A stretch of DNA of 64,000 bases, from contig NC_088308.1 in NCBI RefSeq assembly GCF_910592395.1, positions 15,205,501 to 15,269,500 of the forward strand, written 5' to 3'. A program made the translations under genes and the position numbers. The DNA comes from Lineus longissimus. Its lineage: Eukaryota; Nemertea; Pilidiophora; Heteronemertea; Lineidae. Under the pieces are notes generated by a model that worked only from the letters and a program-made list of their open reading frames with translations, had not been told where the DNA came from and searched no databases. Positions 22,265-32,624 of the stretch are shown here, piece by piece (the stretch's first letter is position 1; each line of letters starts with the position of its first letter).

Positions 22265-22856
22265 GTTTCATCGACTCACGACTCATTTGTCACTTGTCAT
22301 TCGTGACCTGATGAATGGACATTGGAAAACCTATTGACCTGTTCTCATTGAAGTGAATTTTGTAAGTTTTGCCCGCATTCGTCGTCTCACGTCATTTCAT
22401 GTCATTTCACGAGTGAGGCGATGAATGGACATGTTCATTCTTTGTGAAATGAGCTGGCAAAGAAAGTGGACGTCCATGTGCATTTGTAGTGATATCGCCT
22501 TCGAAACTGTGAGTATAGCTACTTTTCGGCATTTTCATTAGTTTACACATTAATACAATAGCTAATTTCGATTGGAAATGAGAAACAAAAAATGCCAAAA
22601 TGCAGCACTTTTATGTACCACATTGTTCTCGTCCGTCGCCTCCGCTTTCGTTTTCTATTCTCCATCAGGAGCAGCATGGCTGCCATCTCTTCTTCTTCTG
22701 AGTCCATGTGCGTCGCCGAGAAAATCCAAGTGACAAATGAACGAGCGAAAAATGATCTGTATGTAAACCGCTGCGGTCACTCGTGACAAATGAGGAGTGA
22801 CACGTGAAAATGAGCCGCGAGTCGATATAAAATGTGGCGTGAGTAGCTCATTCCTA
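22265..22856. other. No recognisable gene
   Basis: Contains recurrent GACAAATGAG / TCATTTCACGAGTGA / GATGAATGGACAT words (22275-22445 and 22785-22815), possibly a degraded repeat. I see nothing coding. Confidence 0.45.
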
Positions 22857-24632
22857 CTATATCGGATGACATATCCGGCCATCGAGCGAAATCGCCAAGA
22901 TCGGCAAATCATTGAATATCCATGTTCATGGGAATCCACGTGCATTGTATAGGCCTAATTGTCACCATTGTCAATGCCGCGCGGTCGCGGTGAGTGTCAA
23001 CTTTGTTTAGACTTAAAAGACCAGGCTAGCGTCAACAATCGCCATGGCTGGCGGGGATTGACTTCATTAACCCTCGCCTGCTACTAAAAGACTTAAAGGA
23101 AAAAGCTTACGATTTCAACAAAAACAATTTTATGCCAATTTAATGTCTCTTTGGCCAAAATAGAAACCAAAATGCACGGATATTGTGCAAGGAGTACAAA
23201 GACCTGAAATCACTCAATATCGTCATCCATATCCTCAAAGATCAGACCATCTTCAATACCTTCATCGTCTGACCCACCAAAATCTATTACATCATGGTCT
23301 ACATGCTCCGGTACAGGCTCCTCATCATTCTGTAGTAGCCTACAGGCTCTCCACGCGGTGTGGATCGCTTCGGCGGTTATCTGACCCCAAGACTCACCAA
23401 TGATGCGCATGACCTCAAACTTTGATATGGCAGGAGATCGGCCATGTCCATCATTGCTCGCAATTTTCCATGCCTTCCACAGCCTGCGCATGTTACTTTT
23501 GAAAGATCGTATTATCGTGCGGTCTAGGGGTTGTACAATTGAGGTACACCTCCCAGGAATCATGTGTACAAAACCGGGTGAATCTTCAATTGTCTGTTGG
23601 AGATGGGCATTTCTGTGGGCTGGGAACATGTCCCAAATTAAGAGAAAGGGAAATGCATCCCCTACAAAAGGCAGGAGGCAATCATTAACCCAGGCAAGAA
23701 GCGTTTCCCAGGTAGCCCAACCTGTTTGTGAACCTGTTACCCGGACATTTTCTGGAGCGTTAGCTTGTAAATTTTGCATTTCTTCTCCATCTGCCCTTAG
23801 ATTCTTAAAGATTACACTGGCGAGCATCTTTCTCCCATCGAAAGTAATGCCCAACGTTACGGTACAACCAAGCTTTGCGTTGCCGCGGGAAGTACGTACG
23901 TCTACCCGTTTGGCTCCTTTAGTGCTGTATGTGTACCTGGGAGCCATGTCCCATAGGGCAAAAGTCTCATTCATATTAATGATGAGATCAATTCCATTTT
24001 CTTCCACAGTTGTAGCTACATCTTGGCGGAAGTTTTCAACCAGTTCTTCAGCATTTGCAGGTATTGTTGTAGAATCCTTGCACGATTTTCGGTAACTAAG
24101 TTCATTTCTGCTTAAGAATCCATGTAACTGTTGTCATGGTCGTTCTCCACCAGTTCGTTATCATGGTCGTTGGCCTGGGATCCTCCTTACACTCCTTGCA
24201 TGGTGACAGTCAGACATGTCAGAGATACCATCCCTTCATGCTTTCCTGGGGACTATATCGATAGGTAGGTGACCTGGGATCGTAGGAAGACAAAGGCAGA
24301 AGCCAGAGCTTGTGGACACGATTTATTACTTTATGTACTACATCTCGACTCTTACGTGTAATCCCTTATTGACTAGAGTTCTTTCTAGGTTCTCCCGAGC
24401 TCTCGTGGGTTCTGTTCAGTTATCCTCCGGGTTCTCTGAGGGGTTCTCTTGAGGGAAAGGAGACCTCCAGATTTATACATTAGGTTTGTTTGTTACAATG
24501 TTACCCAGGCGATGGTGAGACTCTCTCCCTGGTACAAGTGACGTGGCCGGTCCCTCGAAACGGGCCAAGTTGTGTCTGTCGCGTCATCTTGCATCATTGG
24601 ATTAATGAATCAACATCGCCTCCCTCGATAAG

Positions 24633-26806
24633 ATGAAATGGCCAGGGCCATTGTGCTCACCTCATGTGGAGGAAAGATGGATAAAGAGCATGGTATTGTG
24701 TCATGTAGTGTTAGGTTTGATGTAGGTCCAAGCAATTACAATTTCCCCAAAATGGCCAATTTACAGTACATTCGACCTCTGTGACCTTGAAAAGTAGGTC
24801 AAATCAAAGAAGACCCGGGTGACACATTGAATGGTTGTTAGAATTAGATGTACCTATGATATAAAATTGGTGACAATCAGGCAAGTCATTACTTGGAATA
24901 ATGGCATTTTGAAGAATTTAGGATTTGGCCCCCTCCCTGGAGGCCAAACGGCAAATCAGATCGCACCAAACTTCGGTACCTGAGATCACCTGACCAAGGG
25001 GTACATGTGTACTTAATTTGTGATCAATAGTCATTGCAGTTAAGAAACGTGCCATAGTTACGGCCTGACGGCGAATTTACGCCATTTGACCTCTGTGACC
25101 TTGACAAGAAGGTCAAATTAAAAACCTGTGTGACATATACAGTGGAACCCCGGTAACACGACCACCCAAGGGACTAAGCCGAAGTGGTCGTGTTACCGGG
25201 GTGGTCGCGTTAGTGAATTTAAGAATCATAAGTAGGTTTTCCCGCCAAAACATCGTCCTGCTGTGTGTACATTGACATGCATTAATGACTACGCCACCGG
25301 GTGATTCGATAATTTTGTGTGTATATTACGAATAAAAAATCATTTTCTTGAGTGTTTTGCGTTTAATTTGCAACTTATGTAAATGAGTAAATAAACTGAC
25401 GAGAGCTAATTAGACCAAACATTACATTAAAACTTGAGCATGCTAATTAGAACAAGCATGTAATTCACACCATCGGCAGCTGCCCTTCTTGATGTCAAGC
25501 TAATATTCCCGCTAACATTGAGAGAGGTGATGTGAGAAGATGTTGAGAATTCTTCCTGATGTCTTCCTGCTTTAACATCAGCCAATTTGAACTGGTACTG
25601 ATTAAATCATCTTTTTAATAACGTATTTTATCAACATTACGACGTAGTAAGCATTCTTTACTTTGAGTATCGGTACTCTTACTAATCAACATAATTTATT
25701 TGTCCTAAAAACTACGTGTGCATGCCTCTTGACATCATTTAATACTAAATGATGAAAAAACAAGCCGTGAATCGAAAAGAAAGTTTATTCTTCATTTTAT
25801 TTGCGCTTACATTTGATCAAACCTTGGAGGAATTATACTTGAAGTATAGTTCCTCCAAGATCAAACTCACTTACACATCATTTATTTTCATATGGATTCC
25901 CATGGTCATTGTGTTCGAGGTGCTAATTATCAACACGGATTTGCAAGAAGGTGCCAATTGATACCATGCAGTCATGGTTGATTACGGCAATTAGGCCTCA
26001 TGGTCGCGTTAGCGGGGTTAATTTGCAGTTTGGGACCGACCAAGCTGGTGGTCGCGGTCTGGGTACCGGGGTGGTCGTGTTAGCAAGGGCCAGTTAATGG
26101 GAATTAGAGAGAAAACCATTCGGGACCGGAGAATTTTGGTCGTGTTCGCGGGGTGGTCGCGTTACTGAGGTGGTCGCCGACCGGGGTTCCACTGTACTGT
26201 ATGGTGGTTAGATGTACCCATGATATCAAATTGGTGGCAATCGGGCAAGAAGGTAAGGAATAATCACATTTTTAAGGTTTTTGGATTTGGTGGTCAAGTG
26301 GTGAATCATATTGGACCAAACTTCGGTCCCTGAGATCACCTGACTAAGGGGTAAATGTGTACCAAATTTGGTATCAATAGTCATTGCAGTTTAGAAACGT
26401 GCCATCGTTACATCCTAACGGCCAATTTACACCATTTGACCTCTGTGACCTTGAAAAGGGGGTCAAATCAAAAACCCGGAGGATATATGATGCACCTTTG
26501 CTAGAAGTACCTACCATATTTTTTTCAAAATCACCCGACTACTATTAAGGGAGATATTGCATATTTTCACTTTTAACGTTTGGCCCCCTGGTGGCCAAAC
26601 CATGAAACGAATCGGACCGAAACTTGGTCTCCAAGGTGTCATTACATAAGGGTACATGTGTACCAAGTTTCAACTCAATAGCTCTAACAGTTACGAAACG
26701 TGCCCTGCTAACGGACGACGGACGACGACGGACGACGACGACGACGACTGACGACGGACGCCACGGTATGGGATAAGCTCACCTATGCTAAGAGGTGAGC
26801 TAAAAA
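24633..26806 (+). repeat. GGCCAGGGCC...GAGCTAAAAA dispersed repeat
   Basis: Starts ATGAAATGGCCAGGGCCATT then GTGCTCACC. It has ~300-bp modules with the TGACCTCTGTGACCTTGA core (24777, 25088, 26439) and GGCCCCCTGGTGGCCAA (26582), then a (GAC/ACG)n tract (26706-26760), and ends AGCTCACC...GGTGAGCTAAAAA. It is interrupted by the MITE at 25140-26194. The architecture (palindromic start, tandem body, microsatellite, hairpin end) recalls the pearl/HINE-type non-autonomous Helentron elements of bivalves; that assignment is inferred. Confidence 0.7.
25140..26194. mobile_element. mariner/pogo-type MITE, 1055 bp
   Basis: Ends CAGTGGAACCCCGGTAACAC and its inverted copy (CGACCGGGGTTCCACTG), flanked by TA (25138-25139 and 26195-26196). 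Inside both ends are repeated GTGGTCGTGTTACCGGG blocks, so the element can fold over about 100 bp. No transposase; the 70-codon frame at 25749 is not meaningful. It interrupts a ~300-bp repeat module between GACATA and CTGTATGG. Confidence 0.88.
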
Positions 26807-27772
26807 GCCAAACTTGAATAACCTCACGTACTGTATATACCGTAGATCTTAAAAGTACACATTATGTTTTACTTGTGCTTTGTGTCGTTTACCTTTCCCT
26901 AGTTGCTACAATATAAAAGTTATTTTTATCATTTCGTTTTAAACTTGAAAAGAATGCAATTAAAGTTGTTTAATTGAGAGGCCACAAATTTAGCTCATTT
27001 GCAAAAACACTCCCACTTAAAGGTGAACGGGCCTCATACTTTGAAAGGAGATACCCATCATTCTCACATAACCATCCTCTTGAGGCTTTAAATTCAGCAT
27101 AGTGAGGTCTGTTCATGCGGTATTCTTCTTGTTGGTCTTCAGGTAGCTCCGCCCACCATCCATTAAACTCACGCTGGCTTTGCATCATCAAGTCCTCCCC
27201 GGACACTGGGAGTCCTTGTCCACGTCGTTCGTGCATCCACTCTGTAACCAAACGATCAACCTCGGGCCAGAGGGCTGAAACAAAAAGCTTCATCTGGATC
27301 AAGTTCCCAAAACTAATTTTAAGTGATTACATTGTTTAATGTTATCATTCCGTTATGGGGGAAAAACTTTATTTAATTTAATTTGACCTACCTACGCCTC
27401 TTTGTCTTTGTCGATGCATTCTAGCTTGCCGATTGCTGGCCTCACGGTGCCTCTCTCGAATTTCTTCTTCTTCATTGAGCCATCGTCGCATCGTCCTTCG
27501 AGGGATGTTATATTCCCTTGCAAAGTCAGTGGCTGTAATCCCACGAGGCTGCCTTAAAATGTCAGCAGCATGAAAGTCATCTAACAGACGGATTTTTTCT
27601 GATAAAGAATAATACCTATGACGTCGAGGGTAGGCATCATCATCAACATCATCAGCATTTTCCATCATGAGCACAGATGTGAGAAGACTAAATGCCAAAA
27701 TTGCGGGTAAAATCTTCATCTTGAATTGACCAGTGAGCCAAACTGTGACAGAATGTGCCTGTCTTTGTCAAT

Positions 27773-27912
27773 AGGCCTTTTTATACGGTGCGGGTTTAAA
27801 CCGGACCGAGGAAGGTTCGGGTATTTTCTACACGCAAAATCGGTTCCTATCAGCGTGCAAAAAAGCAAACCTTCCTCGATCCTGTTCGAACCCGCACCGT
27901 GTAAGAAGGCCT
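27773..27912. repeat. 140-bp palindromic MITE-like sequence
   Basis: The whole stretch folds: AGGCCTTTTTATACGGTGCG and GGTTTAAACC...GAGGAAGGTT on the left against AACCTTCCTCGATCC and CGAACCCGCACCGTGTAAGA on the right, with a second inner match TTTTCTACACGC/GCGTGCAAAAAA. It lies between the terminal repeat and the start codon of the pogo-like transposase, where it could affect transcription. Confidence 0.7.
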
Positions 27913-28100
27913 CACATGCCTGAGATGTCCTGACCATTGCGATTAGAAAATGGTGTCAATTTCAGCTAGGCCCTACTGGTCTGTCGTTGAAAAGAAACTC
28001 ATCATTCATTCGATCTAACTTGGCCTGGATTGAGTATATTCAATAATTTGCGTGCTCGGAAAGTTGGTCGTGGTGGCCGGATATGTCATCCGATACAGTA

Positions 28101-28989
28101 TGTAACATCAGCCTTAGAGTCTTGCATGCTTTGGAAAAACAAAGTTCCCAAAAAAACCAAAACGGGCACAAAAGTGACCAAAACTTACCAGTCAGAAGAT
28201 AGCCTGAATGTTTACGAAAACAGTGAACCAATATGCGAAGAAACACTTGAATCCTATAGGCAAAAAATGCGAGAATATCGTATACTAACATGAAACGTGA
28301 AAATAGCGATGATAACAATAATAATAACAATAATAGGTATTGGATCAGGATAGTACAAGGGTGAAAGAACAATTTAGTTGGTGTGTACTACTCATCACTT
28401 CTGGTATCATATGGGTGAGTTAAGCTATTAGAAAATGAAAGAGGGCCGATCAGGGAGATCTGATCATATCGGGGTAGTGGCAAGAAGCCACCAATGAAAA
28501 AGTGCAAATGTGAAAGATTTGTGGTACCTGAAAATGTTATTGTTATTGTTAGGATGGATTCAATTTGGGTCACGGCCGGTTTAAAGACGAGCTGCCCGAG
28601 AGACCGTCTTCTTTCCTGAAAAATAGAAAGCGAGATGATGCATTATACAAGTGAGTACTGATATAATTGCAACATAGATTAGGGACAAAATTATTGAGCA
28701 GCTAAGAAACTTTAAGAGAAAGTGAAAATGGGAATGACACCAACCCAGTAACAATGCTAGGTCACCAGCGGTTGGCCTAATACTAAGTAATGATAAATGA
28801 ATCTTACGATGGAAGGCGAATCTTTTAATGTATTTAGGAAAAATGAGAGATACAATGGTGTCGCCCTTCCTGGCTGGAAGCTGGGCCCTACCCTACTTCC
28901 AAGCGGAAGACTAGTTCACTAGTTTGAAACTATGTTATGGCTAATTACAACATTGTCTTATCCACCGATGATGCAGATGGCATCGGTGT
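28101..28989. other. No recognisable gene
   Basis: A short ATAATAACAATAATAG run near 28318. A 20-bp-scale inverted repeat CCGATGATGCAGATGGCATCGG lies near 28960-28985. No coding signature. Confidence 0.45.
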
Positions 28990-29560
28990 GACACCAAAAT
29001 ATTAGAAACGCGTTTTAATTGTTTACGAGACAGTAGAATTCAAATCAGTTTGGATGATCTTTCTGAGATATGATTTGAATAGTAAAAGGGAGGCAGTGGG
29101 GCCGGAGCCAAAACTCTTATTCGAAAGGGTTTTGTAGGTTGCTGATTTGGACAAAACAAATATGAGATTTAGCTGCTTCTTGACAGTTGTGTTTGGTGAC
29201 AATAGAAATACGTAATCTTCTAGACAAAAAACATAGCCTGTGTCAAGATCACTAGCGATTCGAATCACGCGTGCACAAATATTACCGGTGGAGGGGCACT
29301 CCAAGAATGTGTGCTTTGGATCATCGTAAGCAGAGTAGAAAAGACAGTCGGGAGTTCGGGCAAAGCTAGCATCGTAGCGGAATACTTGGTTGGCTATGGC
29401 ATCATGAGAAATCTGCCATTGCACGTCCCCATGTTCTTTTGGAATGGGAGAAGTGTAAAAAGCCGAAAACCTCGGATAATTTGCCAACAAGAGAGAATCC
29501 TTTACCTTTTATCTCGTTGGGTTGGCGTGTTTGGGAACAAATTGGGCCTCTGACATTAGA
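28990..29560 (-). pseudogene. LINE ORF2 C-terminal fragment
   Basis: Reverse-strand open frame (29490-29023, open further upstream in part). HDAIANQVFRYDASFARTPD, then a Cys/His-rich CLFYSAYDDPKHTFLECPSTG matches the C-terminal zinc-binding region (C-x-x-C...H-x-x-x-C) of L1/Tx1-type LINEs, although the second Cys of the first pair reads Tyr. No RT domain is present, so the copy is heavily 5' truncated. The downstream side is AT-rich. Confidence 0.55.
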
Positions 29561-30171
29561 AAAATATTATGTAGTGTAGGTTTTTAGTATGTATAGCTGA
29601 ATCAAGGTGTAGAAAATGAGGCGCTTTTTATTTTTAAGAGTATATAAACATAAGTGTATATATACATAATATAATATATATACATGTATAATAGTGAAGA
29701 AAACTAATAGCACTCTGAGACAGATCCTGAGAAGTAAAAGGTGCCATAATAAGAATACTGCTCGAGTGAGTGATCCGAGTCGCCAGATTGCATGCGTTGC
29801 AGTCGAGAGCTTTCAGGCCAGAGAAAACTAACGAGTGCAATCTGGTGACAAGGATCACACACGAGGGCAGTATTATGTCTATCAAATACCGCACATATTC
29901 GTTTGAATACCAAGAAAATGTTGATTAAAAGGCAACTATTTGTAAAATTTTGGCCAAAAAATCTCTCATGACGTGAATGCGTCATGGAAGACATAAGTTT
30001 TGAGGTCTCGTTAGGGAGTTTTTCCCGAAGGTACGCGATGATGACGTCAACCATTGAACTTTTGTTTCTGTTTCTGTTTCCGCTAACAGAGGAGTAACAG
30101 TGCTGGCTGCTGCTCGGGCCCTCCTTGAATGATATCTGCCGTTAAACGTGGAGGGATAAATCAGACTCAGA
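29561..30171. other. No recognisable gene
   Basis: AT-rich. It ends in a 50-bp stretch, AGGTCTCGTTAGGGAGTTTT... (30002-30051), that recurs almost unchanged at 38067-38116 next to unrelated DNA. Confidence 0.45.
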
Positions 30172-30172
30172 T

Positions 30173-30335
30173 ATGATGTTTGCTATCACTTTTATTCCAT
30201 GTTTCTCATCAACTCGAACGTGTGTACATCAAGCCATTACAGCGAAGTTCGGCATCTGGCCGTGGCGGCGCTATCGTCCGGTGTCTCCGGGATTGCGCAG
30301 GAAGGGGATCATACAGGGTGATACCATACATCACC
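30173..30335 (-). repeat. LINE 3' tail, copy 1
   Basis: 163 bp nearly identical to 31911-32072. In reverse orientation the tail contains AATAAAA and ends GCAAACATCAT, a LINE 3' UTR end. This copy is 5' truncated within the UTR; copy 2 extends into RNase H coding sequence. Confidence 0.75.
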
Positions 30336-30389
30336 CCCCTCCCGAGCGTATGATAGCTCCCGCCATACGCCAAAACATTCAAAATACAA

Positions 30390-31910
30390 ATGAAACGGCC
30401 AGGGGCCATTGTGCTCACCGTAAGTATATTTAGTAGACAATTAATTCATGCCAGTTACAGAAAGTGTTACAGTATGTAGCCAAATAAAAAAGTTTTATGA
30501 GGTAAAATCAAAAACCATGTGCAAGTACATGTAATACTGTATGGTGGGTTAGCTGGTCCCATGTTCATCAGACTGGTGCTATAATCACAATTCTGAAAGT
30601 TTTCAGATTTGGGCCCAAGGTGGCCAAGTTGAGAATCAGATTGGACTGGAATGTGTTATCTGAGGTTATCTGACCTATACGGCCATGTATACCCAGTTTC
30701 AGGTTCATAGCTTCAGTCGTTTTAAAAGAAACGTGCCAAAGTTACACTCTAACAGCCAATTTTTGCCGTTTGACCTCTGTGACCTTGAAAAGTAGGTCAA
30801 ATTAAAAACCAGTACGATACATGATGTATCCTTGCTATGAGTACCTACGACAAAAGTTTTATCGAAAACAAGTCATAAGCAAGATATCACACTTTTAAGA
30901 CATCCACATTCGGCCCCCTGGTGGCCAAGTTGAGAATCAGGTCGGACCGAAATTCAGCACCAGATGTTATCTGATATAGGTGGTTATATGTACCAAGTTT
31001 CAAGTTCATAGCTTTGGCGGTTAAGAAACGTGCCATAGTTAGACTCAAACGGCCAATTTACGCAATTTGACCTCTGCGACCTTGAAAAGTAGATCAAATT
31101 GAAAACCTACCTGACATATGATGTATCTTTGCTATGAGTACATACCACAAAAGTTTTATCGAAAACAAGTCATTAATAAGCGAGATATCACACTTTTTAG
31201 ATATCTACATTCGGCCCCCTGGTGGCCAAGTTGAGAATCAGATCGGACCGAAATTCGGCACCAGAGGTTATGTGATATAGGGGGTTATATGTACCAAGTT
31301 TCAAGTTCATAGCTATAGTGGTTAAGAAACGTGCCATAGTTTACACTCCAGTGGCCAATTTACGCCATATGACCTCTGTGACCTTGAAAAGAAGGTCAAA
31401 TTAAAAACCCGTATGATATGTGATGTATCCTTGCTATGAGTACTTACAACAAAAGTTTTATCAAAAACAAGTCACTAATAAGCGAGATATCACACTTTTT
31501 AGATATGCACATTTGGCCCCCTGGTGGCCAAACTGAGAATCAGATCAGACCGAAATTCAGCACCAGAGGTTATCTGATATAGGTGGTTATATGTATTAGG
31601 TTTCAAGTTCATAGCTTTGGCGGTTAAGAAACTTGCCATAGTTAGACTCAAACGGCCAATTTACGCAATTTGACCTGTGCGACCTTGAAAAGTAGGTCAA
31701 ATTGAAAACCTACCTAATATATGATGTATCTTTGCTATGAGTACATACCACAAAAGTTTTATCGAAAACAAGTCATTAGTAAGCGAGATATCACACTTTT
31801 TAGATATCTACATTCGGCCCCCTGGTGGCCAAGTTGAGAATCAGATCGGACCGAAATTCAGCACCAGAGGTGATGTGATATAGGGGGTTATATGTACCAA
31901 GTTTCAAGTT
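30390..31910 (+). repeat. Dispersed repeat with ~301-bp tandem modules
   Basis: Begins ATGAAACGGCCAGGGGCCAT then GTGCTCACC. The body is four to five tandem modules with GGCCCCCTGGTGGCCAAG starting at about 30912, 31213, 31515 and 31816 (period ~301 bp). Each module also contains the TGACCTCTGTGACCTTGA core (30771, 31069, 31371, 31672) and AAGAAACGTGCCATAGTTA. The microsatellite/hairpin end is missing because the second LINE tail is inserted at 31911 within a module. Non-coding. Confidence 0.85.
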
Positions 31911-32420
31911 ATGATGTTTGCTATCACTTTTATTCCATGTTTCTCATCAACTCGAACGTGTTTACATCAAGCCATTACAGCGAAGTTCGGCATCTGGCCG
32001 TGGCGGCGCTATCGTCCGGTGTCTCCGGGATTGCGCGGGAAGGGGATCATACAGGGTGATACCATACACTCCTCCCTCTATGATGCCTCTCAAAGTTCCT
32101 GCGGTTAGGACGCCTAGCTCACGTTGGTTAAATAACCACTTGTTTGTCCTCTTTCGTGTCTCCTCCGTCCGTCTCCATACGTCGATCCTCTCTCGACGAG
32201 TCGCTCTGTCGACCAGTAGGTGGTGGCTTCAGCTATCTCTTCCTCAATGAGGAGCGATTCCACGGTGGCGATGACGTCCGCTGGTGTCCGCGTTAGTTCG
32301 CCGAAGGTTTCTGCCATCCCTGCGAGCTTGTCGGCCCTCTCGTCATACTTGATTCCAGCGTGACCTGGGATGTAGGTTACCGTAATCGCAGCAGAGATGG
32401 TGTCCGGGGGTCCTTCCATT
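31911..32420 (-). pseudogene. LINE 3' end with RNase H fragment (copy 2)
   Basis: Reverse strand. YIPGHAGIKYDERADKLAGM (about 32375-32315) is the end of an RNase H domain of the type found in I/Jockey-group LINEs. Some 80 further codons lead to a stop at 32114, followed by a 3' UTR ending at 31911 that is shared with copy 1. The RT is absent (5' truncation near 32420). Confidence 0.7.
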
Positions 32421-32624
32421 CGACTTGTACCTGGCCCTGAACTTTTGAGATAAGTTCAATTTTGCACAAATCAGCGAAAAACGCACCAACTGGCACTGGA
32501 CGGCATTTCAACACGGGGCCGACGTACATCCCAAGTTTAGTGTACACATACGTCGGCAACAACAGTAAATGCGTAGTTTCTTGTTAGCCGCCTATTGGGT
32601 AGCCCTCTAGGTTTCAGAAACTCC

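Larger units (their letters stand above)
24129..27063. mobile_element. 2.9 kb insertion in the pogo-like transposase gene
   Basis: The transposase reading frame stops at 27064 and resumes at 24128 with no residues lost, judged against the intact relative. TAAC occurs on both sides (24125-24128 and 27064-27067), consistent with a 4-5 bp target duplication. The insert begins TGTTGTCATGG and ends TTCTCACA, LTR-like TG...CA termini, but its two ends are not direct repeats. It contains a (GAC)n-type repeat (24633-26806) that itself holds a mariner-type MITE (25140-26194). Its own nature is unresolved. Confidence 0.55.
23210..27719 (-). pseudogene. pogo-like transposase with N-D-D triad, interrupted
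   Basis: Exon 1, 27719-27392: MKILPAILAFSLLTSVL (signal-peptide-like), acidic run, then a psq-type helix-turn-helix (TATDFAREYNIPRRTMRRWL). GTAGGT/TTTCAG borders define a 117-bp intron (27391-27275). Exon 2 resumes at ALWPEVDRLV (27274), the CENP-B-like DNA-binding domain. At 27064 the frame is cut by an insertion and resumes at 24128 (LSRNELSYRK). The DDE domain has NMNETFALWDM (Asn for the first catalytic Asp), LLIWDMFPAH and SIVQPLDRTI, with 35 residues between the last two Asp, and ends in an acidic tail. The DNA-binding and catalytic frames are otherwise open. Relative of the intact gene at 56442-57920. Confidence 0.8.
22857..28098 (-). mobile_element. pogo/Tigger-like transposon, split by insertions
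   Basis: The ends at 22857 and 28098 are inverted repeats of about 65 bp: TATCGGATGACATATCCGGC on the left, its complement on the right, then GCAAATCATTGAATAT / ATATTCAATAATTTGC. Both are flanked by TA (22855-22856 and 28099-28100), the mariner/pogo target. The transposase gene lies on the reverse strand (27719-23210). Removing the 2.9 kb insertion at 24129-27063 leaves an element of about 2.3 kb, the size of the intact relative at 56160-58382. Confidence 0.85.

Noticed and set aside
24130-24632. Solo LTR (TGTTG...CAACA) next to the dispersed repeat
   Set aside because: Ends look LTR-like and a reverse AATAAA exists, but the flanking five bases do not match; the TAAC pair supports a longer insertion to 27063 instead.
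25749-25961. 70-codon frame in the 25.1-26.2 kb MITE
   Set aside because: AT-rich, hydrophobic low-information sequence between fold-back ends; no transposase motif.
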